NCBI GenBank assembly: GCA_017466495.1 | Contig: JAFTUB010000141.1 | Coordinates: forward strand, 1 to 5,319 | Source of the DNA: Clostridia bacterium | GTDB lineage: Bacteria > Bacillota > Clostridia > Oscillospirales > CAG-272 | Direction: 5' to 3' | Length of the DNA: 5,319 bases | Part shown: positions 1-4,920 of the stretch, in pieces | How positions within the stretch are numbered: the stretch's first letter is position 1 | Layout of the letters: each line of letters starts with the position of its first letter | Position numbers and translations under genes: made by a program | The notes under the pieces: generated by a model | The model's database searches: none | What the model was told of the DNA's origin: nothing | What the model saw: only the letters and a program-made list of their open reading frames with translations

Positions 1-623
1 ATCCCAAGGAGGGCGCTCCCCTGGTGGCAAGCCGCAATGCTTCCATCCCCGTGATCAATGCCGGCGACGGCGGCCACAACCATCCCACCCAGACCCTGGC
101 CGACCTCTGCACCATCCGCCGTCAGATGGGCCGGCTGGACAACCTCACCGGAGGCTTCTGCGGCGACCTGAAGTTTGGCCGCACCGTCCACTCCCTCATC
201 AGCGCCCTCTCCCGCCACACCGGGATCAAATTTGTGCTGATCTCCCCCGATGAGCTTCGCGTTCCCTCCTACATCCGGGACGAGGTGCTGGCCCACAGCA
301 CCGCCACCTATGTGGAGACCGACTCCCTGGAGGCCGCCATGCCCGAGCTGGACATCCTCTACATGACCCGCGTCCAGCGCGAGCGCTTCTTCAACGAGGC
401 CGACTACATCCGCCTCAAGGACAGCTACATCCTGACCCCCGACAAGCTGGCCTCGGCCAAGGAAAACATGGCCATCCTCCATCCCCTGCCCCGCGTCAAC
501 GAGATCGCAGTGGCTGTGGACAACGATCCCCGCGCCTGCTACTTCAAGCAGGTGCTCAACGGCAAATATATGCGCATGGCACTGATTCTGATGCTGCTGG
601 GCATTGAACGGCCTGCAAAGTGA
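1..623 (+). CDS. pyrB: Aspartate carbamoyltransferase catalytic chain, 5'-truncated by the window
   Basis: Catalytic chain of aspartate transcarbamylase, which joins carbamoyl phosphate and L-aspartate to give N-carbamoyl-aspartate, the committed step of pyrimidine synthesis in the cytoplasm. The frame is open from base 3 and reads [17 protein letters not shown] at the edge, so the GTG at 24 is an internal codon and not the start. About 206 residues are present; the family is about 305-310 long, so the N-terminal carbamoyl phosphate domain with its STRT loop lies outside. Visible family motifs are HPTQTL (bases 81-98), [21 protein letters not shown] and HPLPRVNEI. They carry the residues that match E. 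coli His134, Gln137, Arg167, Arg229, Gln231 and the Pro266-Leu267 loop (alignment from memory). The TGA stop overlaps the ribosome binding site of pyrI, which points to co-translation and holoenzyme assembly. No defect is visible. Identification is near certain. Confidence 0.97.
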   Translation, partial: PKEGAPLVASRNASIPVINAGDGGHNHPTQTLADLCTIRRQMGRLDNLTGGFCGDLKFGRTVHSLISALSRHTGIKFVLISPDELRVPSYIRDEVLAHSTATYVETDSLEAAMPELDILYMTRVQRERFFNEADYIRLKDSYILTPDKLASAKENMAILHPLPRVNEIAVAVDNDPRACYFKQVLNGKYMRMALILMLLGIERPAK

Positions 624-626
624 GGT
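619..626 (+). promoter_or_regulatory. Ribosome binding site of pyrI overlapping the pyrB stop
   Basis: The sequence agtgaggt lies 7 bases before the pyrI ATG at 634, and the pyrB TGA (621-623) sits inside it. Ribosomes finishing pyrB would therefore expose or reuse this site, a simple way to couple the two chains of one complex. Confidence 0.6.
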
Positions 627-633
627 GTAACCT

Positions 634-1056
634 ATGATTATTGATGAAATCCGCAACGGTATCGTCATCGACCACATCCGCGCAGGCGGAGCCATGGAGC
701 TCTACCGCATTCTGGGGCTTGAAGAGCTGTCCTGCTCGGTGGCCATCATCAAGAACGCCGCCAGCGACAAAATGGGCAAGAAGGACATCATTAAGATCGA
801 CGAGGTCATCGACCTGGATCTGGATGTGCTGGGCTATGTAGACCCCGGCATCACCGTCAACATCATCCGCGAAGGTGAGCGGGTGCAGAAGTTCAAGCCC
901 GACCTGCCCGAGCGAGTGACCAACGTGATCCAGTGCAAGAATCCCCGCTGCATCACCACCACCGAGCAGGAGCTGGACCACGTCTTCCGTCTCACCGACC
1001 GTGAAAACCGCGTTTACCGCTGCCTCTACTGCGACTCCCCCGCCAAGCGGAAGTAA
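634..1056 (+). CDS. pyrI: Aspartate carbamoyltransferase regulatory chain
   Basis: Regulatory chain that binds nucleotides and links catalytic trimers into the allosteric holoenzyme. It has 140 residues against 153 in E. coli; the N-terminus is about six residues shorter. The allosteric domain (about 1-90) contains GIVIDHI, KKDIIKID and VQKFKPDLPER. These place Asp13, His14, Lys54 and Lys86 where E. coli has the nucleotide ligands Asp19, His20, Lys60 and Lys94, so nucleotide control is probably kept (alignment from memory). The C-terminal zinc domain has four cysteines, C101, C106, C130 and C133, with the same spacing as E. coli C109, C114, C138 and C141; this domain contacts the catalytic chain. 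It starts 10 bases after the pyrB stop and is followed by a terminator, so it is the last gene of its transcript. Separate pyrB and pyrI genes, rather than a fusion, are usual in Clostridia. Confidence 0.97.
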   Translation: MIIDEIRNGIVIDHIRAGGAMELYRILGLEELSCSVAIIKNAASDKMGKKDIIKIDEVIDLDLDVLGYVDPGITVNIIREGERVQKFKPDLPERVTNVIQCKNPRCITTTEQELDHVFRLTDRENRVYRCLYCDSPAKRK

Positions 1057-1069
1057 TTGACCGCATCCA

Positions 1070-1106
1070 AAATGCCCTGTCCACGCAGGACAGGGCATTT
1101 CTTTTG
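1070..1106 (+). terminator. Intrinsic terminator of the pyrBI transcript
   Basis: Perfect 13-base inverted repeat, aaatgccctgtcc at 1070-1082 and its complement at 1088-1100, around the 5-base loop acgca. A short U-rich run (ctttt) follows. It starts 13 bases after the pyrI stop. The run of U is short and broken by one C, but the stem is strong, so Rho-independent termination is likely. Confidence 0.88.
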
Positions 1107-1219
1107 AAAAAGTTTGAGAAAATGCCAACCTTTTCCCGCCTTTCCCACACTATATAGGCAGAGGGCGGTTCCAACGGGCGGCTCAACTGAGGGGGGAAGC
1201 AAGGTCAACCAACGGTTTC

Positions 1220-1248
1220 TTGACTTTCCGCCCCGGCTGCGCTATACT
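1220..1248 (+). promoter_or_regulatory. Sigma-A type promoter for the 235-residue membrane protein gene
   Basis: A -35 box TTGACT (1220-1225) and a -10 box TATACT (1243-1248) are separated by exactly 17 bases. Each matches the consensus at five of six positions. Transcription would start near 1255, giving a leader of about 25 bases with the ribosome binding site aaaggag at 1266-1272. The upstream stretch from 1107 has no gene. A TATATA at 1151-1156 lacks a partner -35 box. Confidence 0.8.
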
Positions 1249-1280
1249 GTTCTCAGTGAAACTGCAAAGGAGAAAACTGC

Positions 1281-1988
1281 ATGAACATCAAAAACAATAT
1301 CAACTACTTCAAGCGCGGGGACGGCCTGCGGATCTTCGGGATGTGCCTGATGGTCCCCGGCGTTCTGGGGCTTTGGCTGGGCTGGAGCTACAGCTACTAT
1401 CTGTATCTCATCTCCACCATCGCTCTGCCCGTGGGCTTTGTCTGCTTCCTGCTCAGCTCGGTGGGCCGTTCCTCCGAGGAGGACATTGATGCCTGCGTTC
1501 AGCGCATCGGCCTTGACATCGAGCGGGACATTGAGAAGCATCCCAAGCAGGAGAAAAAGGTGCTGGCCCACATTCCCCCTGTCACGGCGGAGGGATACCT
1601 TTACCACGACGGCCTCATGTTCACCCGGGGCAAGGACGGCACCGTGCGCTCCACCGAGTACACCCGGGCCATGGTGTATGTGCTCTCAGACGCTCTCTTC
1701 ATCACCCGCCGCACCGGCTCTCTTGTCTCTGAGGGCATTCGTGAGGATGCGGTGGAGATCCCCTTCACCATGCTGGAGAAGGCCGGGATCGTCACCGAAG
1801 AAAAGACCGTCACCTTCGGCAAGAAGAGTTTTCATGTAAAGGAGACGAGGCTGCAGGTCACCTACGGAGACTGTATGGTGTTCTCCACGCCGATCCACAA
1901 CGACATTACGGCGGATCAGTTTGCGGAGACCATTAACAAGACAGCCCGGGCTTATCTGAAGGAAAAGTGCGAGGGGCAAACGGAATAA
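1281..1988 (+). CDS. Membrane protein of unknown function, two N-terminal membrane segments and a possible PH-like domain
   Basis: I do not recognise this 235-residue protein by name. The ATG is chosen because AAGGAG ends 8 bases upstream and a good promoter lies just before. Residues 17-36 and 39-61 are strongly hydrophobic and form a membrane hairpin with a very short turn (around WSYSY). An acidic and lysine-rich stretch follows (65-95). Residues about 100-225 are soluble and alternate short strands: YLYHDGLMFTRG, VYVLSDALFITRR, a turn, AVEIPFTMLEKAGI, VTFGKKSFHVK, RLQVTYGDCMVFSTP, then a final helix ITADQFAETINKTARAYL. Strands of this kind ending in a helix that reads like 'ADEFVELIN' are typical of bacterial PH/GRAM-like domains, so I infer such a fold, probably on the inner face of the membrane. 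The gene has its own promoter, follows the pyrBI terminator and ends 7 bases before a palindromic element, so it is probably a single-gene unit. Function unknown. Confidence 0.85.
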   Translation: MNIKNNINYFKRGDGLRIFGMCLMVPGVLGLWLGWSYSYYLYLISTIALPVGFVCFLLSSVGRSSEEDIDACVQRIGLDIERDIEKHPKQEKKVLAHIPPVTAEGYLYHDGLMFTRGKDGTVRSTEYTRAMVYVLSDALFITRRTGSLVSEGIREDAVEIPFTMLEKAGIVTEEKTVTFGKKSFHVKETRLQVTYGDCMVFSTPIHNDITADQFAETINKTARAYLKEKCEGQTE

Positions 1989-1995
1989 AAAGACC

Positions 1996-2027
1996 GCGGG
2001 GGTGCTTTTTGAAAAAAGCACCCCCGC
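1996..2027 (+). repeat. Palindromic element, copy A, 3' of the membrane protein gene
   Basis: Perfect 15-base arms, gcgggggtgcttttt at 1996-2010 and its complement at 2013-2027, separated by ga. It begins 7 bases after the stop codon and is preceded by agaccg and followed by caaaaac. The same architecture recurs at 3023-3054 and, inverted, at 3134-3169. In RNA it forms a GC stem capped by a U/A section. A U-tract does not follow the stem in the gene's direction, so it is not a textbook terminator. It may stop transcription, protect the mRNA 3' end, or both. Confidence 0.85.
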
Positions 2028-2050
2028 AAAAACGGTAAAATGGGCTTTGC

Positions 2051-2085
2051 CAACTGTCAGTTGCGGAAAACCAAGTGCACTTGGT
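2051..2085 (+). promoter_or_regulatory. Two related dyads upstream of the XRE gene promoter, candidate operator
   Basis: A 13-base dyad caactgtcagttg (2051-2063) and a perfect 16-base palindrome accaagtgcacttggt (2070-2085). Both are built from a CAA(C/G)TG half-site, with one extra base at the centre of the first. Their centres (2057 and 2077.5) are about 20.5 bases apart, close to two turns of B-DNA, so bound dimers would sit on the same face. The second dyad touches the first base of the -35 box. The simplest reading is an operator used by the XRE-type protein encoded just downstream; another regulator is possible. Confidence 0.5.
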
Positions 2086-2113
2086 GGACTTTTGAAGCCA
2101 TTCATGGTATAAT
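2085..2113 (+). promoter_or_regulatory. Sigma-A type promoter for the XRE membrane regulator gene
   Basis: A perfect -10 box TATAAT (2108-2113) lies 17 bases after a weaker -35 box TGGACT (2085-2090, four of six matches). Start of transcription would be near 2120. The leader carries the strong ribosome binding site aaggagg (2131-2137), 5 bases before the ATG. The weak -35 box next to a palindrome suits a regulated promoter. Confidence 0.75.
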
Positions 2114-2142
2114 AGAGCCATCAAAAACCCAAGGAGGGTACT

Positions 2143-3018
2143 ATGACACTCGGTCAAACTATCGCACATTTGCGCAAAGCAAGAAATCTCTCCCAGGATG
2201 AGCTTGCCGATCTTCTGGGGGTGTCCCGGCAGTCGGTGTCCAAGTGGGAGACCGATGCCTCGGTCCCCGAGCTGGATAAGCTCATACGTCTGAGCGATAT
2301 GTTCGGCGTCACCCTGGATGCGCTGATCCGTGGAGAGGAACCGGAACCGGCCCCCGCACCCGTGACGGCACCCGCCGAAGCACCGACTATCCCCGCAGAA
2401 CCTGCCTTCCCGCCCCGGAAAATTGCCGGTACCGTTCTCCTCTGCATGGGTTTTCTGTGCTTTCTGTTTCTCACCTGTTTCGGGGACCTGTTGGCAGGCC
2501 TTGCCCTTGCCTCCCCCTTTCTGATCTGTGGCGGGATCTGCTTCATTTTCCGCCGACGGGTGGGGCTGTGGTGCGGCTGGACGCTCTATCTGCTCCTTGA
2601 CCTCTACCTGGCCTATGCCACCGGCATCAGCCGAAGTCTGATCCTGCACACCTTCATCTGGACGGCAGATATGAACTTCGTCCGTCTTGGCATGGCGTGG
2701 GGCCTTACCGCGATCTTTGTTCTGCTGGTGATCTGCACGCTCCGCTCCTTCCGGAATACGGTGCTGCCGTGGAATCGGCGAAGTGCGCTTACCGTGGCCC
2801 TCAGCGGCGGCATTCTTGTACTGCTCCGGGTGGGGGATTACCTGGTAAACCGCTTTGTCTTCGAGCCCCGCTTCCAAACCGCGCTGGAGTACAACGCATA
2901 TCGGGACTACCACCGGCTGTTTCAATCGGTGAATTTCACCTTCAGCTGGCTTTCCATCGCCGCGCTGACCGTCCTGCTCTGTCAGGTGGCGGCTTTGGTG
3001 AGGGGGAGACGGAGATAA
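2143..3018 (+). CDS. XRE-family HTH protein fused to a multi-pass membrane domain
   Basis: A 291-residue protein with three visible parts. Residues 1-65 are a Cro/C1-type helix-turn-helix domain: helix LGQTIAHLRKAR, then LSQDELADLLGVSRQSVSKWE, where SRQSVSKWE (28-36) is the recognition helix, then VPELDKLIRLSDMFGVTLDALI. Residues 66-91 form a flexible linker rich in Pro, Ala and Glu. Residues about 94-286 hold five or six hydrophobic segments (near 94-113, 115-136, 142-160, 183-202, 214-231 and 265-286) with Arg-rich turns such as FRRRV, and the protein ends in RGRRR. Such proteins are common in Firmicutes; the membrane part is thought to sense or tether, but its signal is unknown. No partner gene is in the same transcript, because the palindromic element B follows at once. 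It may repress itself through the dyads at 2051-2085. The HTH assignment is firm; any target beyond its own promoter cannot be told. Confidence 0.92.
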   Translation: MTLGQTIAHLRKARNLSQDELADLLGVSRQSVSKWETDASVPELDKLIRLSDMFGVTLDALIRGEEPEPAPAPVTAPAEAPTIPAEPAFPPRKIAGTVLLCMGFLCFLFLTCFGDLLAGLALASPFLICGGICFIFRRRVGLWCGWTLYLLLDLYLAYATGISRSLILHTFIWTADMNFVRLGMAWGLTAIFVLLVICTLRSFRNTVLPWNRRSALTVALSGGILVLLRVGDYLVNRFVFEPRFQTALEYNAYRDYHRLFQSVNFTFSWLSIAALTVLLCQVAALVRGRRR

Positions 3019-3022
3019 GACC

Positions 3023-3054
3023 GTGGGGGAGCCTTTTGAAAAAGGCTCCCCCAC
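3023..3054 (+). repeat. Palindromic element, copy B, 3' of the XRE gene
   Basis: Perfect 15-base arms, gtgggggagcctttt at 3023-3037 and its complement at 3040-3054, around ga. It starts 5 bases after the XRE stop. Like copy A it is led by agaccg and followed by a cccccgcaaaaa tail (3056-3067). Same design as copies A and C, but with different arm bases, so the pairing is kept while the sequence varies. Confidence 0.85.
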
Positions 3055-3133
3055 ACCCCCGCAAAAAACTGCAGAGAGAAGATATATCAAAATATTACAG
3101 TTATACCCCGCACGAAAGTTTTTGCAGAGGGGC
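3055..3133. repeat. Tail-to-tail spacer between palindrome copies B and C
   Basis: No gene lies in this spacer of the convergent junction. The tail of copy B, gcaaaaaact (3061-3070), faces the inverse tail of copy C, agtttttgc (3117-3125, reading gcaaaaact on the - strand). The elements thus include a conserved tail beyond the stem, and the junction is a larger imperfect inverted repeat with an AT-rich centre (about 3081-3104). Confidence 0.6.
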
Positions 3134-3169
3134 TTGGGGAGGAGCTTTTTTCAAAAAGCTCCTCCCCAA
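3134..3169 (-). repeat. Palindromic element, copy C, 3' of the ZIP transporter gene
   Basis: Perfect 17-base arms, 3134-3150 and 3153-3169, with arm ttggggaggagcttttt and loop tc; read on the - strand the loop is ga as in copies A and B. It begins 6 bases after the stop codon of the - strand ZIP gene, and its gcaaaaact tail lies further downstream on that strand. It therefore has the same orientation relative to its gene as the other copies. Confidence 0.85.
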
Positions 3170-3175
3170 TATGTA

Positions 3176-3928
3176 TTACCCCAACAGCACATCCGTGGCC
3201 AGCATGACGCAGAAGCCCACCAATAGTGCGTAGGTTGCGCCGCGCTCGCCGCCATGGGCGTGGGTTTCGGGAATCATCTCGTCACTGACCACATAGAGCA
3301 TGGTGCCGCCGGCGAAAGCCAGCGCGAAGGGCAGGATGGCCGAGGCAAGGCTCACGGCAAAGTAACCGATGAGGGTTCCCGCCACCTCCACAAGGCCGGT
3401 GATCATAGCCGCAATGAAGGTCTTCCGGGGTGGAACTCCGGCCGCCAGCATGGGAGCAATGATGACCATACCCTCGGGAATATTCTGCAGGGCAATGCCA
3501 CCGGCGATCATGAGCGCCTGAGCAGTATTCCCCGAACCGAAGCCAACGCCTGCGGCGATGCCCTCGGGCAGGTTGTGGATGGCAATGGCGGTGACAAAGA
3601 GCAGGACCTTGTTCAGGTCGGTGCTGCGATGGGTCTCGGTATCGGGGCCCACCATACGGTGCAGGTGGGGCACCAGCTTATCGATGAGATTGAGGCAGAG
3701 CGCACCTGCAAAAATGCCTGCAACGGTGATCAGCAGACCAAACTTCCCGCCGTATTCCAGGGAGGGAATGATCAGCCCCAGCACCGCCGCCGACAGCATG
3801 ACACCCGCCGCGAAGGACAGGATCAAGTCCGAGAAGCGGTGGGACATTTTTTTGAACAGAAAGCCGATCAGCGATCCGAAGATTGTCGCGCCGCCGACCC
3901 CCACCGCGGTCAGCAATACCATTTCCAT
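3176..3928 (-). CDS. ZIP-family divalent metal transporter (GufA-like)
   Basis: Inner-membrane transporter of 250 residues, expected to import divalent metal such as Zn, Fe or Mn. About eight hydrophobic segments are spread over the whole length, with a short His-containing loop (PHLHRMVGPDTETH, 87-100) between the third and fourth. The core metal site is clear: HNLPEG (118-123) in TM4 and QNIPEG (148-153) in TM5, giving H118, N119, E122, Q148, N149 and E152. E181 and the DEMIPETHAH stretch (216-225) add further acidic and histidine ligands. The paired HNxPEG/xNxPEG motifs mark the bacterial GufA/ZupT type. The start is supported by AAGGAG (3937-3942) 8 bases upstream; Met3 is a less likely alternative. 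It is the last gene of the - strand cluster, 32 bases after the [2Fe-2S] protein gene. The metal cannot be read from sequence; the ferritin context favours iron, which is inference. Confidence 0.93.
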   Translation of the reverse strand: MEMVLLTAVGVGGATIFGSLIGFLFKKMSHRFSDLILSFAAGVMLSAAVLGLIIPSLEYGGKFGLLITVAGIFAGALCLNLIDKLVPHLHRMVGPDTETHRSTDLNKVLLFVTAIAIHNLPEGIAAGVGFGSGNTAQALMIAGGIALQNIPEGMVIIAPMLAAGVPPRKTFIAAMITGLVEVAGTLIGYFAVSLASAILPFALAFAGGTMLYVVSDEMIPETHAHGGERGATYALLVGFCVMLATDVLLG

Positions 3929-3960
3929 AGAAGATTCTCCTTATCTGTGCGAAGCTGTCC

Positions 3961-4170
3961 TCAGAAGCGGTCGTGTCCCATCATGAGCTGGGAGATCACG
4001 TCCAGCACCTTTTCGCGGCAGCCGCCGCATCCGGTGGTGCAATGCGTGACCCGCTGTACCGCCGCAAAGGCCAGCAGAACATCGTCAAATTTCTCGTGCT
4101 TATTCAGGGCGTCCGCAATATCGAAGCTGCTTACCTTGGCGCAGTTGCATACGGTGTAATTTTCCAACAT
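3961..4170 (-). CDS. Bfd-like [2Fe-2S]-binding protein
   Basis: Small cytoplasmic iron-sulfur protein of 69 residues. The cysteines fit the bacterioferritin-associated ferredoxin (Fer2_BFD) pattern: C8-N-C10 at the start and C48-G-G-C51 near the end, with helical segments between (SFDIADALNKH and FDDVLLAFAAVQRV). In Pseudomonas and E. coli, Bfd gives electrons to bacterioferritin so that stored Fe(III) leaves as Fe(II). Two points differ from E. coli Bfd: the gap between the two cysteine pairs is about six residues longer, and there is a fifth cysteine, C44, in THCTTGCGGC. The order of cysteines supports one [2Fe-2S] cluster; C44 could be a spare ligand. The start follows AAGGGGG (4181-4187), which overlaps the rubredoxin stop. 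Placed two genes after ferritin, it may reduce the ferritin core, or serve as an electron carrier or cluster donor; the role is inference. Confidence 0.85.
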   Translation of the reverse strand: MLENYTVCNCAKVSSFDIADALNKHEKFDDVLLAFAAVQRVTHCTTGCGGCREKVLDVISQLMMGHDRF

Positions 4171-4180
4171 AATCGCAGTT

Positions 4181-4188
4181 CCCCCTTA
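4181..4188 (-). promoter_or_regulatory. Ribosome binding site of the Bfd-like gene fused to the rubredoxin stop
   Basis: On the - strand the rubredoxin stop TAA (4188-4186) runs straight into ggggg, and AAGGGGG is the only Shine-Dalgarno-like sequence, 10 bases before the ATG at 4170. It differs from AAGGAGG by one base. The overlap suggests that translation of the Bfd-like protein depends on ribosomes finishing rubredoxin. Confidence 0.55.
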
Positions 4189-4350
4189 TTCCTGGACTTC
4201 CGAGAACTGATCCTTGCCCACCGCGCACAGGGGGCACTCGAAATCCTCGGGCAGATCCTCAAACTTGGTACCGGGCTCGATGCCGTGCTCAGGCGCACCC
4301 TCAGCCTCGTCATATTCCCAGCCGCATACTTCGCATACATACTTCTTCAT
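4186..4350 (-). CDS. Rubredoxin (54 residues)
   Basis: Small cytoplasmic electron carrier with one iron held by four cysteines. The frame reads from ATG at 4350 to TAA at 4188-4186 and gives 54 residues beginning [14 protein letters not shown] and ending [16 protein letters not shown]. This is exactly the length of Clostridium pasteurianum rubredoxin, with cysteines at the same places: C6, C9, C39 and C42. The ribosome binding site AAAGGAG (4359-4365) is 8 bases from the ATG. Two core positions are unusual compared with that protein: Ala43 replaces the glycine after the last cysteine, and Phe37 replaces the conserved core tryptophan. It lies between ferritin and the Bfd-like gene in the same transcript. 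Likely partners are the upstream flavin reductase-rubredoxin fusion and oxygen or peroxide reductases elsewhere; which ones is inference. Confidence 0.95.
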   Translation of the reverse strand: MKKYVCEVCGWEYDEAEGAPEHGIEPGTKFEDLPEDFECPLCAVGKDQFSEVQE

Positions 4351-4383
4351 GATAAATTCTCCTTTAAGTTAATGATTTTTCGT

Positions 4384-4896
4384 TCAAAGCACCAGGGAAG
4401 GTGCGGTATAAACACGGGCTGCCAGCTCCTGATTGAGCATGTACAGGCTCTTGGGGTCGCCGCCGAAGAGCTCCATCTTGGCGATGAGATCGTTGGCGTT
4501 GGTCTCCTCCTCGCCCTGCTCCTTGACGAACCAGTCAAGGAACTGCATGGTACGGAAATCCTTGACCTCATAGGCGGCGGCATAGATGTCATTGATCAGC
4601 GAGGTAACGTAGATCTCGTGCTTGAGGCCGGCCTGGAGAACATCCATGTGGGATGCAAAGCCGGTGGTGGGCTTGTCGATGGCGTCCAGGGTCACGATCT
4701 CGTTGTTGTTCTGCAGATACTGGTAGAAGAGCAGAGCATGGTCACGCTCCTCCTGGGCCTGGATCATGTACCAGTTGGCAAAGCCGTCCAGGTTCTTCTC
4801 CTTGAAGTAGTTGGAGAACTCCAGGTAGAGATAGGCCGAATAAAATTCCTTGTTGATCTGGGTGTTGAGCAGCTCACGAACCTTTGCGTTTAACAT
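4384..4896 (-). CDS. ftnA: Non-haem ferritin (FtnA type)
   Basis: Iron-storage protein of 170 residues that would form a 24-subunit cytoplasmic shell, oxidise Fe(II) and store it as a ferric mineral. The four-helix bundle is evident and all di-iron ligands stand at E. coli FtnA numbers: E17, E50, H53, E94, Q127 and E130, with Tyr24 nearby. The third-site residues E49, E126 and E129 are also present (QAQEERDH and KEQGEEE). Bacterioferritin is excluded: its haem-ligating Met52 environment is absent (the matching region reads ERDHALLF), and the ligand pattern is ferritin-like. The start has a strong AGGAGG (4905-4910) 8 bases upstream. It follows the flavin reductase-rubredoxin gene by 24 bases and precedes rubredoxin by 33, so it is co-transcribed with redox proteins. 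Control by an iron or peroxide sensor such as Fur or PerR is plausible, but the operon promoter is outside the window. Confidence 0.97.
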   Translation of the reverse strand: MLNAKVRELLNTQINKEFYSAYLYLEFSNYFKEKNLDGFANWYMIQAQEERDHALLFYQYLQNNNEIVTLDAIDKPTTGFASHMDVLQAGLKHEIYVTSLINDIYAAAYEVKDFRTMQFLDWFVKEQGEEETNANDLIAKMELFGGDPKSLYMLNQELAARVYTAPSLVL

Positions 4897-4920
4897 TTTC
4901 TTTTCCTCCTGAAATTGAAT

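Noticed and set aside
1094..1126. Alternative pairing of ggcattt (1094-1100) with a second aaatgcc (1120-1126), as in an attenuator, and a cttttgaaaaag core at 1101-1112 like that of the palindromes
   Set aside because: The alternative stem is only 7 bases with a large loop, against a perfect 13-base terminator stem, and no regulated gene follows on the same transcript. The core lacks the GC arms of the repeat family.
556..1128. - strand open frame opposite pyrI
   Set aside because: It covers the whole conserved pyrI frame and the terminator hairpin, and nothing in its translation is recognisable.
1281..3018. The membrane protein and XRE genes as a two-gene toxin-antitoxin or defence unit
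   Set aside because: Each has its own promoter, a palindromic element separates them, and neither shows a toxin, nuclease or NTPase motif.
1933..3090. - strand open frame of 385 codons across the XRE gene
   Set aside because: It is antisense to a convincing HTH-membrane protein, crosses both palindromic elements, is rich in Gly, Gln, His and Arg, and lacks a Shine-Dalgarno site.
3254..4159. Long + strand open frame (301 codons) opposite the ZIP and Bfd-like genes
   Set aside because: Its translation is low-complexity and rich in His, Gln and Arg. It has no ribosome binding site and runs antisense to two genes with clear family motifs. Long antisense frames are expected in GC-rich DNA.
3973..4893. 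Long + strand open frame (306 codons) opposite ferritin and rubredoxin
   Set aside because: It is the mirror of the conserved ferritin and rubredoxin frames, with repetitive Leu/Val/Gly composition and no start signal.
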